From Marinisporobacter sp. (GTDB taxonomy: Bacteria > Bacillota > Clostridia > Peptostreptococcales > Thermotaleaceae), in contig JAOARP010000058.1 in assembly GCA_025210525.1 (NCBI GenBank), positions 186,001 to 250,000 of the forward strand: a DNA stretch of 64,000 nt, read 5' to 3'. Both the position numbers and the translations under genes were made by a program. A model generated the notes under the pieces. It saw only the letters and a program-made list of their open reading frames with translations. It searched no databases and was not told where the DNA came from. This document shows positions 45,440 through 54,701 of this stretch, piece after piece. The first letter of the stretch is position 1, and every line of letters begins with the position of its first letter.

Positions 45440-45988
45440 ATGCCATATGCTCAATATGATTGCGCTTCTAGTTATAAAAAAGATTGTGTGAAATGTGAAC
45501 CAGCAGGACACCCTTTACCTAAACCGATTATAATGTCATGCGGTACGGGTAATGGATTTACTCTTGCAGATTCAGGTACTACACCAGAGACTACTACTGT
45601 TGGGTGCCCCCCATGTAGACCAAAAACAGTAGCAGCACTTACACTTGATACCACATGTTTATGTAAGCCAATGGTTAAAATTGAATTCTCAAGTCATGTT
45701 CATTTCGTTCCTACTGATAACGGTTGTACTTCAGACTGTCAATTGGAATTTGAATTGGTTAGAATCTGTGATAATGGATTTGAAGACTCACTAGGTACTT
45801 GGTTGTTTGAAATAGAAGAAGAAGGCGATGTGTTTGCAGAAACATTTAACTTTATTTATTGCGAGTGCAATACTTGTCCTGGATGCTGTCGATATTTTGT
45901 AAGAGTTGTTCCTCTTTATATTGATGATGCAACAGTTTGTGTGGGAAATACCTTCATTGCTGGATTTGCACAATCAGGATGTGATTAA
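45440..45988 (+). CDS. DUF4489-type Cys-rich protein
   Basis: A 182-aa clostridial protein with 18 cysteines, matching the DUF4489 pattern (MSCGTGNGFT near residue 32, then a beta-rich domain ending CECNTCPGCCRYFVRVVP). No signal peptide. A near-perfect AAGGAGG ribosome site precedes the ATG, suggesting high expression. The family is found in spore-forming clostridia; a spore-surface structural role is likely but not proven. The 241-bp region before it holds no other gene and two weak 28-nt repeats. Confidence 0.8.
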   Translation: MPYAQYDCASSYKKDCVKCEPAGHPLPKPIIMSCGTGNGFTLADSGTTPETTTVGCPPCRPKTVAALTLDTTCLCKPMVKIEFSSHVHFVPTDNGCTSDCQLEFELVRICDNGFEDSLGTWLFEIEEEGDVFAETFNFIYCECNTCPGCCRYFVRVVPLYIDDATVCVGNTFIAGFAQSGCD

Positions 45989-46042
45989 TAGACATAGATC
46001 ATAAGAAAAAACTTTTCTTGTGAGAAATATCATTTGAAAAAA

Positions 46043-46080
46043 CCCTCTAATTTTAATGAATTAGGGGGCTTTTCTTTTTT
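46043..46080 (+). terminator. Intrinsic terminator after the DUF4489 gene
   Basis: A 10-bp stem (46043-46052 with 46059-46068, one G-U pair), 6-nt loop and a strongly T-rich tail. Confidence 0.85.
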
Positions 46081-46111
46081 TGAAATAAATAAAAATTTAT
46101 TTCTTTGAATC

Positions 46112-46140
46112 TTGACAAATTTACTTGGGTATACTATACT
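46112..46140 (+). promoter_or_regulatory. Sigma-A promoter and possible Rrf2 operator
   Basis: TTGACA (46112-46117) and TATACT (46135-46140) are 17 bp apart. The spacer holds ACTTGGGTATACT, and TACTTGGAA recurs shortly after the start point (about 46163), a pattern suited to IscR-type autoregulation of the gene downstream. Confidence 0.65.
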
Positions 46141-46190
46141 TAAAAATGAATTCTGAGTACTTTACTTGGAATTGTGGAGGGAGTGATAGA

Positions 46191-46640
46191 ATGAAGCTAT
46201 CAACTAAGGGAAGATATGGCGTAAAAGCTATGTTTGAGTTGGCACTTAATTTTGGTCAAGGCCCTATTGCATTAAATTGTATTGCTGAAAAACAAAATCT
46301 TTCTGTTCATTACTTAGAACAATTATTTTCAAGTCTTAGAAAAGCTGGGATAGTAAAAAGCATCAGGGGAGCGCAAGGTGGATATATGCTTGCAAGAAAA
46401 CCTGAAGAAATTACTGTAGGAGATATTATAAGAACCCTTGAAGGTCCGTTAGCACCAGCTGAATGTGTGTTAGAGGATGAGTCAAAAGAATGTTATAAAG
46501 CAGAATATTGTATTACAAGAACCATATGGGAAAAGATACGTGATAGTATAAACGATGTAGTTGACAATATAACACTACAGGATATGCTTGATGATCACAA
46601 AAAGATGAACAATGGAGATTCCTATATGTATTATATATAA
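46191..46640 (+). CDS. iscR: Rrf2/IscR-type iron-sulfur regulator
   Basis: A 149-aa Rrf2 repressor starting MKLSTKGRYGVKAMFELAL with a winged helix. Three Cys (CVLEDESKECYKAEYC) at about 90-105 should hold a [2Fe-2S] cluster. It controls iron-sulfur assembly in response to cluster supply. The GAGGGAGTGATAGA site favours the ATG at 46191 over an in-frame start 66 nt upstream. It leads the nifS-nifU-mnmA genes, as in other Firmicutes. Confidence 0.92.
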   Translation: MKLSTKGRYGVKAMFELALNFGQGPIALNCIAEKQNLSVHYLEQLFSSLRKAGIVKSIRGAQGGYMLARKPEEITVGDIIRTLEGPLAPAECVLEDESKECYKAEYCITRTIWEKIRDSINDVVDNITLQDMLDDHKKMNNGDSYMYYI

Positions 46641-46659
46641 ATTTTGGGGAGATGATGAA

Positions 46660-47841
46660 ATGAATAGACGAGTTTACCTTGATTATTCTGCAACAACGCC
46701 TATGAAAAAAGAAGTACTAGAAGAAATGCAACCTTATTTTTCAGAACAATTTGGAAACCCTTCTAGTATATATTCCTTTGCAAGAACAGCAAAAAAAGCA
46801 GTAGATACTGCAAGAGACCAAGTAGCTAAACTAATAGGTGCAAAAACAGACGAAGTTTATTTTACAGCAGGGGGTTCTGAAGCAGATAACTGGGCAATAA
46901 AGGGAATTGCTTATGCCAATAAAGATAAAGGAAATCATATTATTACAACGAAAACAGAACATCATGCAGTACTTCATGTCTGTGAATATTTAGAAAAAAA
47001 TGGTTTTGCTGTAACATACTTAGATGTAGATGAAGATGGATTAGTTGATTTAGAAGATTTAAAAAAATCTATTACAGATCAGACCATATTAATTTCCATT
47101 ATTTTTGCAAATAATGAAATAGGAACTATTCAACCTATAAAAGAAATTGGTGAGATTGCTAAAGAAAAAGGTGTGATTTTCCATACCGATGCAGTGCAAG
47201 CATTAGGAAACGTAAAGATTGATGTAAAGGAACTAAATATAGATTTAATGTCTGTTTCTAGTCATAAAATTTATGGACCAAAAGGAATAGGGGCCCTTTA
47301 TATAAGAAAAGGTGTAAAGATTCATTCCTTTGTTCATGGTGGAGCCCAAGAAAGAAGAAGAAGAGCTGGAACTGAAAATGTACCAGGGATTGTTGGTTTC
47401 GGAAAAGCCTGTGAAATGGCAATGGAAGACATGAATTCACATATAAATCATTTAAAAACCTTGAGAGAAAAACTAATAAAAGGTATAATGGAAAGGATTG
47501 ATTATGTAAGATTAAATGGTCATCCAGAAAAGAGATTACCTGGAAATGTTAATATGGTATTTGAGTTTATTGAAGGGGAATCTTTATTACTTAGTTTGGA
47601 CATGGTTGGAATAGCAGGTTCTAGTGGGTCCGCGTGTACTTCAGGATCTCTTGATCCATCACATGTATTAATGGCTATTGGATTACCTCATGAGATTGCT
47701 CATGGATCTTTAAGACTAACTATTGGTGATTTTACAACAGAGGAAGATATCGATTATGTATTAGAGCAATTGCCTAAGATTGTAGATAGATTAAGACAGA
47801 TGTCACCATTGTATGAAAATGTTGGAGGGGGACAAAGATAA
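46660..47841 (+). CDS. nifS: Cysteine desulfurase
   Basis: A 393-aa PLP enzyme that removes sulfur from cysteine for Fe-S clusters and tRNA thiolation. The start RRVYLDYSATTPM, the PLP lysine in SSHKIYGPKGIG near residue 205 and the catalytic cysteine in GSACTSGSLDPSHVL near residue 325 are all present. The ATG at 46660 follows GGGGAGATGATGA. It overlaps the scaffold gene by one base and precedes mnmA, so it likely serves both. It could also supply selenide for selenocysteine, a role known for some NifS-like enzymes. Confidence 0.97.
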   Translation: MNRRVYLDYSATTPMKKEVLEEMQPYFSEQFGNPSSIYSFARTAKKAVDTARDQVAKLIGAKTDEVYFTAGGSEADNWAIKGIAYANKDKGNHIITTKTEHHAVLHVCEYLEKNGFAVTYLDVDEDGLVDLEDLKKSITDQTILISIIFANNEIGTIQPIKEIGEIAKEKGVIFHTDAVQALGNVKIDVKELNIDLMSVSSHKIYGPKGIGALYIRKGVKIHSFVHGGAQERRRRAGTENVPGIVGFGKACEMAMEDMNSHINHLKTLREKLIKGIMERIDYVRLNGHPEKRLPGNVNMVFEFIEGESLLLSLDMVGIAGSSGSACTSGSLDPSHVLMAIGLPHEIAHGSLRLTIGDFTTEEDIDYVLEQLPKIVDRLRQMSPLYENVGGGQR

Positions 47842-48281
47842 TGTATTCAGAAAAAGTAATGGATCACTTTACAAATCCAAGAAACGTAGGAGAAATTGAA
47901 GATGCTAATGGTGTAGGACAAGTTGGTAATGCAAAATGTGGAGATATTATGAAGATTTATTTAAAAATTGAAAATGATATCATTGAAGATGTAAAATTTA
48001 AAACTTTTGGATGTGGCTCTGCTATTGCATCATCAAGTATTGCTACAGAAATGATCAAAGGAAAAAGTGTTCAAGAAGCATTGGAACTTACAAATAAAGC
48101 TGTAGTTGAAGCTTTAGGAGGACTTCCAGCGCCAAAGGTACATTGTTCTATTTTAGCAGAACAAGCAGTAAAATCTGCATTACTTGATTATGCAAGGAAA
48201 AACAACATTGAAATAAAAGGATTAGAGGATTTTGATCCAGATGCAGATCCACATGATCATCATGAGGAAGAAGAAATATAA
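47841..48281 (+). CDS. nifU: NifU/IscU Fe-S scaffold protein
   Basis: A 146-aa U-type scaffold that builds [Fe-S] clusters with sulfur from the desulfurase. The three conserved Cys are in AKCGDIMKI, FGCGSAIASSS and KVHCSILAEQA. The C-terminal tail DPHDHHEEEEI is rich in His and acidic residues, a small oddity that could bind metal. The start overlaps the stop of nifS. Confidence 0.96.
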   Translation: MYSEKVMDHFTNPRNVGEIEDANGVGQVGNAKCGDIMKIYLKIENDIIEDVKFKTFGCGSAIASSSIATEMIKGKSVQEALELTNKAVVEALGGLPAPKVHCSILAEQAVKSALLDYARKNNIEIKGLEDFDPDADPHDHHEEEEI

Positions 48282-48302
48282 GCCCAGGATTTCCTGGGCT
48301 TT
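48280..48302 (+). terminator. Hairpin after nifU
   Basis: A perfect 10-bp GC-rich stem (48280-48289 with 48292-48301) with a 2-nt formal loop. The T tract is short, so termination is probably partial and mnmA can be co-transcribed. Confidence 0.6.
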
Positions 48303-48357
48303 ATCATTGAATAAAAAAATAAATGAATGCAGAAAATATCAAAAAGTAGGTGAAAAA

Positions 48358-49455
48358 ATGACTGTTTTAGATAAGAAAAAAGTAGTAGTGGGTATGAGTG
48401 GTGGTGTAGATAGTTCAGTAGCTGCATATGTGTTGAAGAAACAAGGCTATGAAGTGATTGGTGTAACCATGAAAGTTTGGCAAGATGAGGAAGAAGATGA
48501 AAGAGAAGATGGGTGTTGTGGTTTATCAGCAGTAGATGATGCAAGACGTGTTGCCAATGCATTAGATATTCCTTTTTATGTAATGAATTTCAAAAAAATT
48601 TTTGAGAAAAAAGTAATTGACTATTTTGTAGAAGAATATGTTAGTGGCAGAACGCCAAATCCTTGCATTGCTTGCAATAAATTTATGAAGTTTGATGAAT
48701 TACTAAGACGTGCCCATAATTTAGGAGCGCATTATGTTGCAACAGGACATTATGCGAAAATAGAATATGATAGTGAAAATGATAAATATATGATTAAAAA
48801 ATCTAATGCTATTGCAAAAGATCAAACTTATGCATTATATAATTTTACACAAGATCAGTTAAAGCATACATTAATGCCTTTAGGAGAATTTGATTCAAAG
48901 GATGAAGTAAGAAAAATTGCAGAAGAACTTGGCTTCATTAATGCGTCTAGACCAGATAGTCAAGAAATATGCTTTATTAAAGACAATAATTATGGAAAGT
49001 TTATAGAAAACAGAAAACCTGGAAAAATTGTACCAGGGAATTTTGTTGATAGAAATGGAAAAATATTAGGAAAACATAAAGGAATTCCGTATTATACCAT
49101 TGGACAAAGAAAAGGACTGGGAATTACATTTGGAAAACCTGTGTTTGTAGTAGACATTATTCCTAAAAAAAATCAAATAGTATTAGGGAATAATGAAGAA
49201 GTTTTTGGTATGGAATTATTAGCAGAAGATATAAATCTTGTCTATTTAAATGAAATAGAAGAAGGATTAAACGTACAAGCACAAACTAGATATAATGCAA
49301 AACCAGCAGCTGCAAAGCTATATAATGAAGCAAATAATAAAATACGAGTTGTTTTTGAAGAGCCTCAAAGAGCCATAACACCAGGACAAGCTGTTGTATT
49401 TTATGATGAGGAATATCTTTTAGGTGGTGGAACAATTACAAAAAAAGTAAGATAA
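48358..49455 (+). CDS. mnmA: tRNA-specific 2-thiouridylase
   Basis: MnmA adds sulfur to U34 of Lys, Glu and Gln tRNAs. The 365-aa protein has the PP-loop SGGVDSSVAAYVLKKQGY, the catalytic CxxC in GRTPNPCIACNKFMKF and the second catalytic Cys in DSQEICFI. The ATG at 48358 follows GTAGGTGAA; an upstream in-frame start lies in the nifU terminator region. The nifS gene beside it is its likely sulfur source. Confidence 0.96.
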   Translation: MTVLDKKKVVVGMSGGVDSSVAAYVLKKQGYEVIGVTMKVWQDEEEDEREDGCCGLSAVDDARRVANALDIPFYVMNFKKIFEKKVIDYFVEEYVSGRTPNPCIACNKFMKFDELLRRAHNLGAHYVATGHYAKIEYDSENDKYMIKKSNAIAKDQTYALYNFTQDQLKHTLMPLGEFDSKDEVRKIAEELGFINASRPDSQEICFIKDNNYGKFIENRKPGKIVPGNFVDRNGKILGKHKGIPYYTIGQRKGLGITFGKPVFVVDIIPKKNQIVLGNNEEVFGMELLAEDINLVYLNEIEEGLNVQAQTRYNAKPAAAKLYNEANNKIRVVFEEPQRAITPGQAVVFYDEEYLLGGGTITKKVR

Positions 49456-49458
49456 TTG

Positions 49459-49486
49459 AAGTGCACTGGAAGGTGCATTTTTTTTT
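49459..49486 (+). terminator. Intrinsic terminator after mnmA
   Basis: An 8-bp stem (49459-49466 with 49473-49480, one G-U pair), 6-nt loop and a run of nine Ts. Confidence 0.85.
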
Positions 49487-49542
49487 ATTTAAGTGGAAAA
49501 ATATAAATACAATGAATTGTTTCTTAAGTGTGGTGATATTTT

Positions 49543-50073
49543 ATGATGAAAAGAGGTTGTGAAATTATAGGTTTACCTATTATTTGTCTTGATCAGGGCT
49601 GTAAGACTTGTGAAATTAAAGATATTTTTTATTGTAACAGGAACTTTAAAGTGACTGCTTTTCTTGTTCAAGAAGGTGGATATTTTCACAAACCTAAAGT
49701 AATTGAGTTTGAACATATAAAAAAAATTGGAGAAAATGCAGTGACGATTGAGACTTATGAAAGAATCATAAATATGCAAGACGAAACAAATAAACTATAT
49801 TCAAGAGAAAATCTTTTAGGTCTTGAAGTGGTGACCCTAGATGGGAGAAATATGGGTATTGTAGAGGATATTTTGATAGAAATAGGAAATAGAAGAATTT
49901 TAGGTTTAATCTTAACAGCGGGATTGTTTGATGATTTAATTGAAGGCAGGTCTATTTTACCTATTCATCATGAATTAGACATCCATAAAAATACTATCAG
50001 AGTGAATTCAAGTATAAGTACCTCCATCTTGCAAGGGGATGGAGGGTTAAAAAAATTGCTTTCATTAGAATAA
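49543..50073 (+). CDS. PRC-barrel domain protein
   Basis: A 176-aa protein with a C-terminal PRC-barrel (about 87-150: LLGLEVVTLDGRNMGIVEDILIEI). The N-terminal 75 residues hold four Cys (CLDQGCKTCEIKDIFYC) that might bind a metal. PRC-barrel proteins act in RNA processing or photosynthesis in other groups; in Firmicutes they are often YlmC/sporulation-related. The function here is unknown. The small glycine-zipper gene follows after 16 nt. Confidence 0.82.
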   Translation: MMKRGCEIIGLPIICLDQGCKTCEIKDIFYCNRNFKVTAFLVQEGGYFHKPKVIEFEHIKKIGENAVTIETYERIINMQDETNKLYSRENLLGLEVVTLDGRNMGIVEDILIEIGNRRILGLILTAGLFDDLIEGRSILPIHHELDIHKNTIRVNSSISTSILQGDGGLKKLLSLE

Positions 50074-50089
50074 AGAGAGGAGTGAAAAA

Positions 50090-50272
50090 ATGAGAAATAA
50101 ATTTGTATCAGGTATGATAACTGGTGGAATCATTGGTGCTACAACAGGAATGTATGCCTATAAAAGAATGAGTCCAAGACAAAGAAGAATGGTTATGAAA
50201 AGAGGAAGAAGAATGGTAAAAGGTGCAGCAACGATGGTAGATATGATTCAATCAATGAATTTTTTAAGATAG
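50090..50272 (+). CDS. Small YtxH-like glycine-zipper protein
   Basis: A 60-aa protein with a short membrane-like N-terminus (MITGGIIGATTGMYAYKRM, a glycine zipper) followed by a strongly basic tail rich in Arg and Lys. It looks like a mini YtxH/DUF3918-type envelope protein. The ribosome site GAGAGGAG and close spacing to the PRC-barrel gene support it. Function unknown. Confidence 0.72.
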   Translation: MRNKFVSGMITGGIIGATTGMYAYKRMSPRQRRMVMKRGRRMVKGAATMVDMIQSMNFLR

Positions 50273-50276
50273 TTTG

Positions 50277-50307
50277 AAAAGCAGCTAATTTTTTTAGCTG
50301 CTTTTTG
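50277..50307 (+). terminator. Intrinsic terminator
   Basis: A perfect 12-bp stem (50277-50288 with 50294-50305) whose right arm ends in Ts, just after the small basic protein gene. Confidence 0.83.
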
Positions 50308-50330
50308 AAAATACAAAGGGATGTGAAGCT

Positions 50331-51551
50331 ATGAATGCAGGATTAAATATTTTTCATTTCATTCAGACAAAGCCCATCATATATATTTTTGTAATCCTTA
50401 TGATTACAATCAATATGTTTATACTCATGTTTTTAGGATTTTCAACATATTATTTGATTCATATAGGAAATCGTTATGTTAGTTCTAGTAAAGAACTAAC
50501 AATGAAAAGAAAATATCTGTTTAACTTTTTCGTCATAATGATTTTAGTCGTAGTGGCTATTGGCATTTATACTCTCAGAGGGATTTTATGGAAAATATTT
50601 TCCCCTGTTATTTGGGCCATTATCTTTGCATACATACTAAGTCCTGTTGTACACTTAATAGACCAAAGAGGCATTTCAAGAATTTGGAGTGTGCTCATTG
50701 TTTATATATCTATATTTGCAATAATGGTAGTGATTTTTACAATGATCACACCTAACATTACGAAAGAAGTAACGAATTTGATGGAGCTATTACCTAAATA
50801 TACTACTGAAGCGAATGATTATTTAAATTATATTTATCAAAGAATTGAACAATTAGATAGCTTTTCACCTCAGCTTTCTTCAGTTAAAGAGACGATACAA
50901 GATCATCTAATAGAAGTGCAAATTTATATTATGGATATTATAAAAAAAATTACAAACAGCATATTTAATATATTTTCTAAAGTAGTAACCTTAGTGCTTG
51001 TTCCTATTTTCACCTTTTACTTTTTGAAGGATGCAGATTATTTTAAAAAGAAAATAGTATTCATTATCCCCCAAAATTTTAGAAAAGAGTTGATGAATAT
51101 TGCTAGAGATATACATGTATTGTTAAATAAATTTATAAGAGGGCAATTTATTGTAGCGGCTTGTGTGGGGATTTTGAGCATTATTGCGCTATTGATTATT
51201 AAGGTGAATTTTGCTTTTCTCATTGGTATGATTGCAGGAATATCAAATATTATCCCTTATTTTGGACCTATTATTGGTGCTATTCCAGGGGTGATTATTG
51301 CGCTTTTAGATTCTCCCATGAAGGCTTTCTGGGTAATTATTGCTTTTACAATGATTCAACAAATAGAAAGTGCCATTATTACCCCTAAGATTGTGGGGGA
51401 AAGTGTAGGACTTCATCCTGTTACCGTAGTTATTGCCTTGTTAATAGGAAATGAATGGCTTGGATTAATAGGACTTATTTTTGCTGTGCCTATTGCGGCA
51501 AGTATAAAAATCATTACAAAGCATATGATTGATTTAATTGTAAATATTTAA
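50331..51551 (+). CDS. AI-2E family transporter (UPF0118)
   Basis: A 406-aa membrane protein with about eight hydrophobic segments: two single ones near the N-terminus, then the family core with TFYFLKDADYFKK and the late GIIGxxxGIIPYFGPIIG-like motif (here ISNIIPYFGPIIG). Members export a range of small molecules or Na+; the autoinducer-2 name is historical. The ATG follows GGGATGTGAAGCT. The next gene is alaS, after a T-box; the terminator upstream suggests it is monocistronic. Confidence 0.88.
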   Translation: MNAGLNIFHFIQTKPIIYIFVILMITINMFILMFLGFSTYYLIHIGNRYVSSSKELTMKRKYLFNFFVIMILVVVAIGIYTLRGILWKIFSPVIWAIIFAYILSPVVHLIDQRGISRIWSVLIVYISIFAIMVVIFTMITPNITKEVTNLMELLPKYTTEANDYLNYIYQRIEQLDSFSPQLSSVKETIQDHLIEVQIYIMDIIKKITNSIFNIFSKVVTLVLVPIFTFYFLKDADYFKKKIVFIIPQNFRKELMNIARDIHVLLNKFIRGQFIVAACVGILSIIALLIIKVNFAFLIGMIAGISNIIPYFGPIIGAIPGVIIALLDSPMKAFWVIIAFTMIQQIESAIITPKIVGESVGLHPVTVVIALLIGNEWLGLIGLIFAVPIAASIKIITKHMIDLIVNI

Positions 51552-51607
51552 ATTTTATGAAATTTATTAATGAAATATTAAAAATGGGGGAATAATAGAT
51601 TTAAGAA

Positions 51608-51636
51608 TTGACAAATAGTACTAATTTTTATATAAT
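51608..51636 (+). promoter_or_regulatory. Consensus sigma-A promoter for alaS
   Basis: TTGACA (51608-51613) and TATAAT (51631-51636), both perfect, are 17 bp apart, just ahead of the T-box leader. Confidence 0.88.
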
Positions 51637-51644
51637 CAATTAAA

Positions 51645-51920
51645 GTTAATGTAAAAAAGTGAAAAATATAAAATACAATGATGAAGAGGAGTACAAAAAC
51701 AAAAAATCTGTAGAGAGGAAGTCCATTGGCTGAAAGACTTCTGATTTGGGTTTTTGGAAGCAGCTTCGGAGTATTGCTCTTGAATGAATAGTAGGGAGCA
51801 GTGGCTTGCAACCATTAACATGCTGGGTATTATGATGAAAGAGAGACCAAGAAATTTTTGGTAAGTAGGGTGGTACCGCGAGAATGCTCTCGTCCCTATA
51901 CGGGATGAGAGCTTATTTTT
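51645..51920 (+). promoter_or_regulatory. T-box leader of alaS
   Basis: This fills the 395-bp gap before alaS together with its promoter. The T-box sequence AGGGTGGTACCGCGA is at 51867-51881. A terminator follows (51886-51896 with 51902-51912) with a T-rich tail. In Stem I the GAGTA motif is near 51688, and CAAAAAC pairs with GTTTTTG above the specifier loop. The loop reads GAA-GCAGCT (51757-51765): two adjacent alanine codons, GCA and GCT, so alanine specificity fits either register. Confidence 0.93.
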
Positions 51921-51946
51921 GTATAAAAATAATGGAGGTTGATCGT

Positions 51947-54586
51947 ATGGAAAAGATGAGTTTGAATGAAATAAGAAAACAATTTTTAGATTTTTTTGAG
52001 AGTAAGGATCATCATGTAAGGGCTAGTTATCCATTAGTTCCTGAAAATGACAAAAGTTTATTGCTAATAAATGCAGGGATGGCACCCCTTAAAAATTATT
52101 TCATGGGAACAGAAGTACCCCCTAAAAAAAGAATGTCTACGTGTCAAAAATGTATTCGAACAGGGGATATTGAAAATGTAGGAAAAACAGCAAGACATGC
52201 TACTTTCTTTGAGATGCTTGGAAATTTTTCCTTTGGGGATTATTTTAAAAATGAATCTATTGCTTGGGGATGGGAGTTTGTAACAAAATACTTAAAGCTT
52301 CCTGTAGAAAAACTATGGGTTACTGTATATGAAGAAGATGACGAAGCATATGAAATTTGGAATAAGAAAATTGGTGTAGATCCAGAAAGAATTGTTAGAT
52401 TAGGAAAAGAAGATAACTTCTGGGAAATAGGAGTAGGACCATGTGGACCATGTTCAGAAATTTATTATGATAGAGGAGAAAAATATGGATGTTCCGATCC
52501 TGATTGTAAACCTGGATGTGAATGCGATCGATATATAGAGTTTTGGAATCATGTATTTACACAATTTGATAAGGACGAAGATGGAAATTACAATCCACTA
52601 CCAAATCCAAATATAGATACAGGAATGGGTCTAGAAAGAATGGCTTGTATTATACAAGGTGTTGATTCTATATTTGAAATAGATACTATCAAGCATATAT
52701 TAAATAAAGTATTAGACATTTCTGGACAAAAATATGGACAAGGAAATGAAAAAACAGATACTTCCATAAGGATTATTACAGATCATATTCGTTCTGTTAC
52801 CTTCATGGTATGTGATGGAATTATGCCAAGTAATGAAGGAAGAGGATATGTTCTTAGAAGATTACTAAGAAGAGCTGCAAGACATGGGAAATTACTTGGG
52901 GTTAAAGGAGATTTTTTAACTCAATTAGTAGATTGTGTACTTGAAGTATCAAGTGATGCTTATCCAGAGCTTTTAGAAAGAAAAGAATATATTAAAAAAG
53001 TGATTGCCGTTGAAGAAGAAAGATTCCAAGAGACAATTGATCAAGGGAGTGAAATCCTAAAGGGATATATTGATGAATTAAAGCAAGAAAATAAAAATAT
53101 TTTATCTGGAGAAAATGCTTTTAGATTATATGATACTTATGGATTCCCATTAGAATTAACAAAAGAAATATTAGAAGAAGAAAATATGACTGCTGATGAA
53201 GAAGGCTTTAAAGCTGAAATGGAAAAGCAAAGAGAAAGAGCAAGAAATGCAAGAGCTAATAATGAAGGTGAAGGTTGGAAAGAAGACGTATATGCAAAGC
53301 TAGATGAAAATATAAAATCTCAATTTAAAGGATATAAAGAATATGAAATGAATTCAAAAATTCTAGCATTAGTGAATAATGGAGAAATCGTAGAGAGTGT
53401 TCAAAAGGGTGATGCAGTTACAGTTATATTAGATGAAACACCATTTTATCCAGAAGGTGGAGGTCAAATAGGGGACCTGGGATTATTAGTGAGTGAAGGA
53501 TGTCAAATAAAAATAACAGATTGTAAGAAAAATAATGATAGAATATTACATGTAGGTGAAGTTTTAGAAGGAAGTGTATCTACTGATAGTGTGGTTAAAG
53601 CTTGTATTGATGTGAAAAATAGAATGAATTCTGCAAGAAATCATACAGCTACTCATTTATTACAAAAAGCTTTAAGGAATGTATTAGGAAATCATGTAGA
53701 ACAATCTGGTTCTTTAGTAACACCAGATCGATTAAGATTTGACTTTACTCATTTCCAAGGACTTACAGAAGTAGAATTAGAGCGTGTTGAGGAAATTGTA
53801 AATCAAAAGGTTCTTGAAGGGTTGAATGTTTTAGCAGAAGAAATGGATATTCATGAAGCGAAGAAAAAAGGGGCAACAGCACTTTTTGGTGAAAAATATG
53901 GAGATGTTGTACGTGTAGTATCTATGGGAGAGTATAGTGTAGAATTATGTGGTGGAACACACTTAAATAATACAAGTCAAGTAGGATTATTTAAAATCAT
54001 TAGTGAAGGTGGCGTTGCTGCTGGAATCAGAAGAATTGAAGCAGTTACAGGACAAAAATCATATGAATATATGAAAGAGCAAGAGTTAAAAATAAAAGAA
54101 GTTTCTAAACTATTAAAGAGTAATCCGAAGGAAGTTGTAACAAAGGTAGAAAACTTAGTAAATGAGTTAAAAGGAGTTCATAAAGAAGTAGAAACTCTTA
54201 AAAATAAGCTAGCAAAAGGTGCTGTAGATGAAATATTAGCAACAGCAGTTGAAATAGAAGACATAAAAGTGATAAGATATAAATTGTCGGGACTTGATAT
54301 GGATAGCTTAAGAAAATTAGGAGATCAGTTAAAAGATAAATTAGGAACAGGGATTGTAGTATTAGGAACGGAGAAAGATAATAAGGGTAACTTTATTGCT
54401 ATGGCAACAGAGGATGCTGTCAAGAAGGGTGTTCATGCAGGAAATGTTATTAGACAAGTTGCAAAAATTGCAGGAGGCGGTGGTGGTGGAAAACCAACCA
54501 TGGCACAAGCAGGCGCGAAAGATATATCTAAAATAGATGAAGCATTAGAGCAGGTAATGAATTTTGTAAGAGAACAATTAAAATAG
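51947..54586 (+). CDS. alaS: Alanyl-tRNA synthetase
   Basis: A full-length 879-aa AlaRS. The class II catalytic core has the HHVRASYPLVPENDKSLLLINAGM region and the CQKCIRTGDIENVG motif. The editing domain carries its zinc site in HTATHLLQKAL and CGGTHLNNT. The C-terminal oligomerisation domain ends with a GGGGGGKPTMAQAG run. The ATG at 51947 follows GGAGG; an earlier in-frame start falls inside the T-box terminator. It is the first gene of the alaS-ireB-ruvX neighbourhood. Confidence 0.98.
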   Translation: MEKMSLNEIRKQFLDFFESKDHHVRASYPLVPENDKSLLLINAGMAPLKNYFMGTEVPPKKRMSTCQKCIRTGDIENVGKTARHATFFEMLGNFSFGDYFKNESIAWGWEFVTKYLKLPVEKLWVTVYEEDDEAYEIWNKKIGVDPERIVRLGKEDNFWEIGVGPCGPCSEIYYDRGEKYGCSDPDCKPGCECDRYIEFWNHVFTQFDKDEDGNYNPLPNPNIDTGMGLERMACIIQGVDSIFEIDTIKHILNKVLDISGQKYGQGNEKTDTSIRIITDHIRSVTFMVCDGIMPSNEGRGYVLRRLLRRAARHGKLLGVKGDFLTQLVDCVLEVSSDAYPELLERKEYIKKVIAVEEERFQETIDQGSEILKGYIDELKQENKNILSGENAFRLYDTYGFPLELTKEILEEENMTADEEGFKAEMEKQRERARNARANNEGEGWKEDVYAKLDENIKSQFKGYKEYEMNSKILALVNNGEIVESVQKGDAVTVILDETPFYPEGGGQIGDLGLLVSEGCQIKITDCKKNNDRILHVGEVLEGSVSTDSVVKACIDVKNRMNSARNHTATHLLQKALRNVLGNHVEQSGSLVTPDRLRFDFTHFQGLTEVELERVEEIVNQKVLEGLNVLAEEMDIHEAKKKGATALFGEKYGDVVRVVSMGEYSVELCGGTHLNNTSQVGLFKIISEGGVAAGIRRIEAVTGQKSYEYMKEQELKIKEVSKLLKSNPKEVVTKVENLVNELKGVHKEVETLKNKLAKGAVDEILATAVEIEDIKVIRYKLSGLDMDSLRKLGDQLKDKLGTGIVVLGTEKDNKGNFIAMATEDAVKKGVHAGNVIRQVAKIAGGGGGGKPTMAQAGAKDISKIDEALEQVMNFVREQLK

Positions 54587-54601
54587 GTAGGATTAAGTAG
54601 T

Positions 54602-54631
54602 GGGCGAAGGTTTAAAAGCAAACTTTCGTCC
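54602..54631 (+). other. Hairpin without T-tract between alaS and ireB
   Basis: A 12-bp stem (54602-54613 with 54620-54631, with G-U pairs) is followed by ordinary sequence and no T-run. It may stabilise the alaS mRNA 3' end or act in a factor-dependent way. Confidence 0.5.
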
Positions 54632-54701
54632 ATTCAATTAGAAGGATTATGTAGATTTAAAGCGAATATATAATATAAATGGAAGAAAGGAGTGTAAAAA
54701 T

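Noticed and set aside
51884-51946. Longer N-terminus for alaS starting at 51884
   Set aside because: That start lies in the T-box terminator hairpin. The ATG at 51947 has GGAGG in front and begins the conserved AlaRS sequence.
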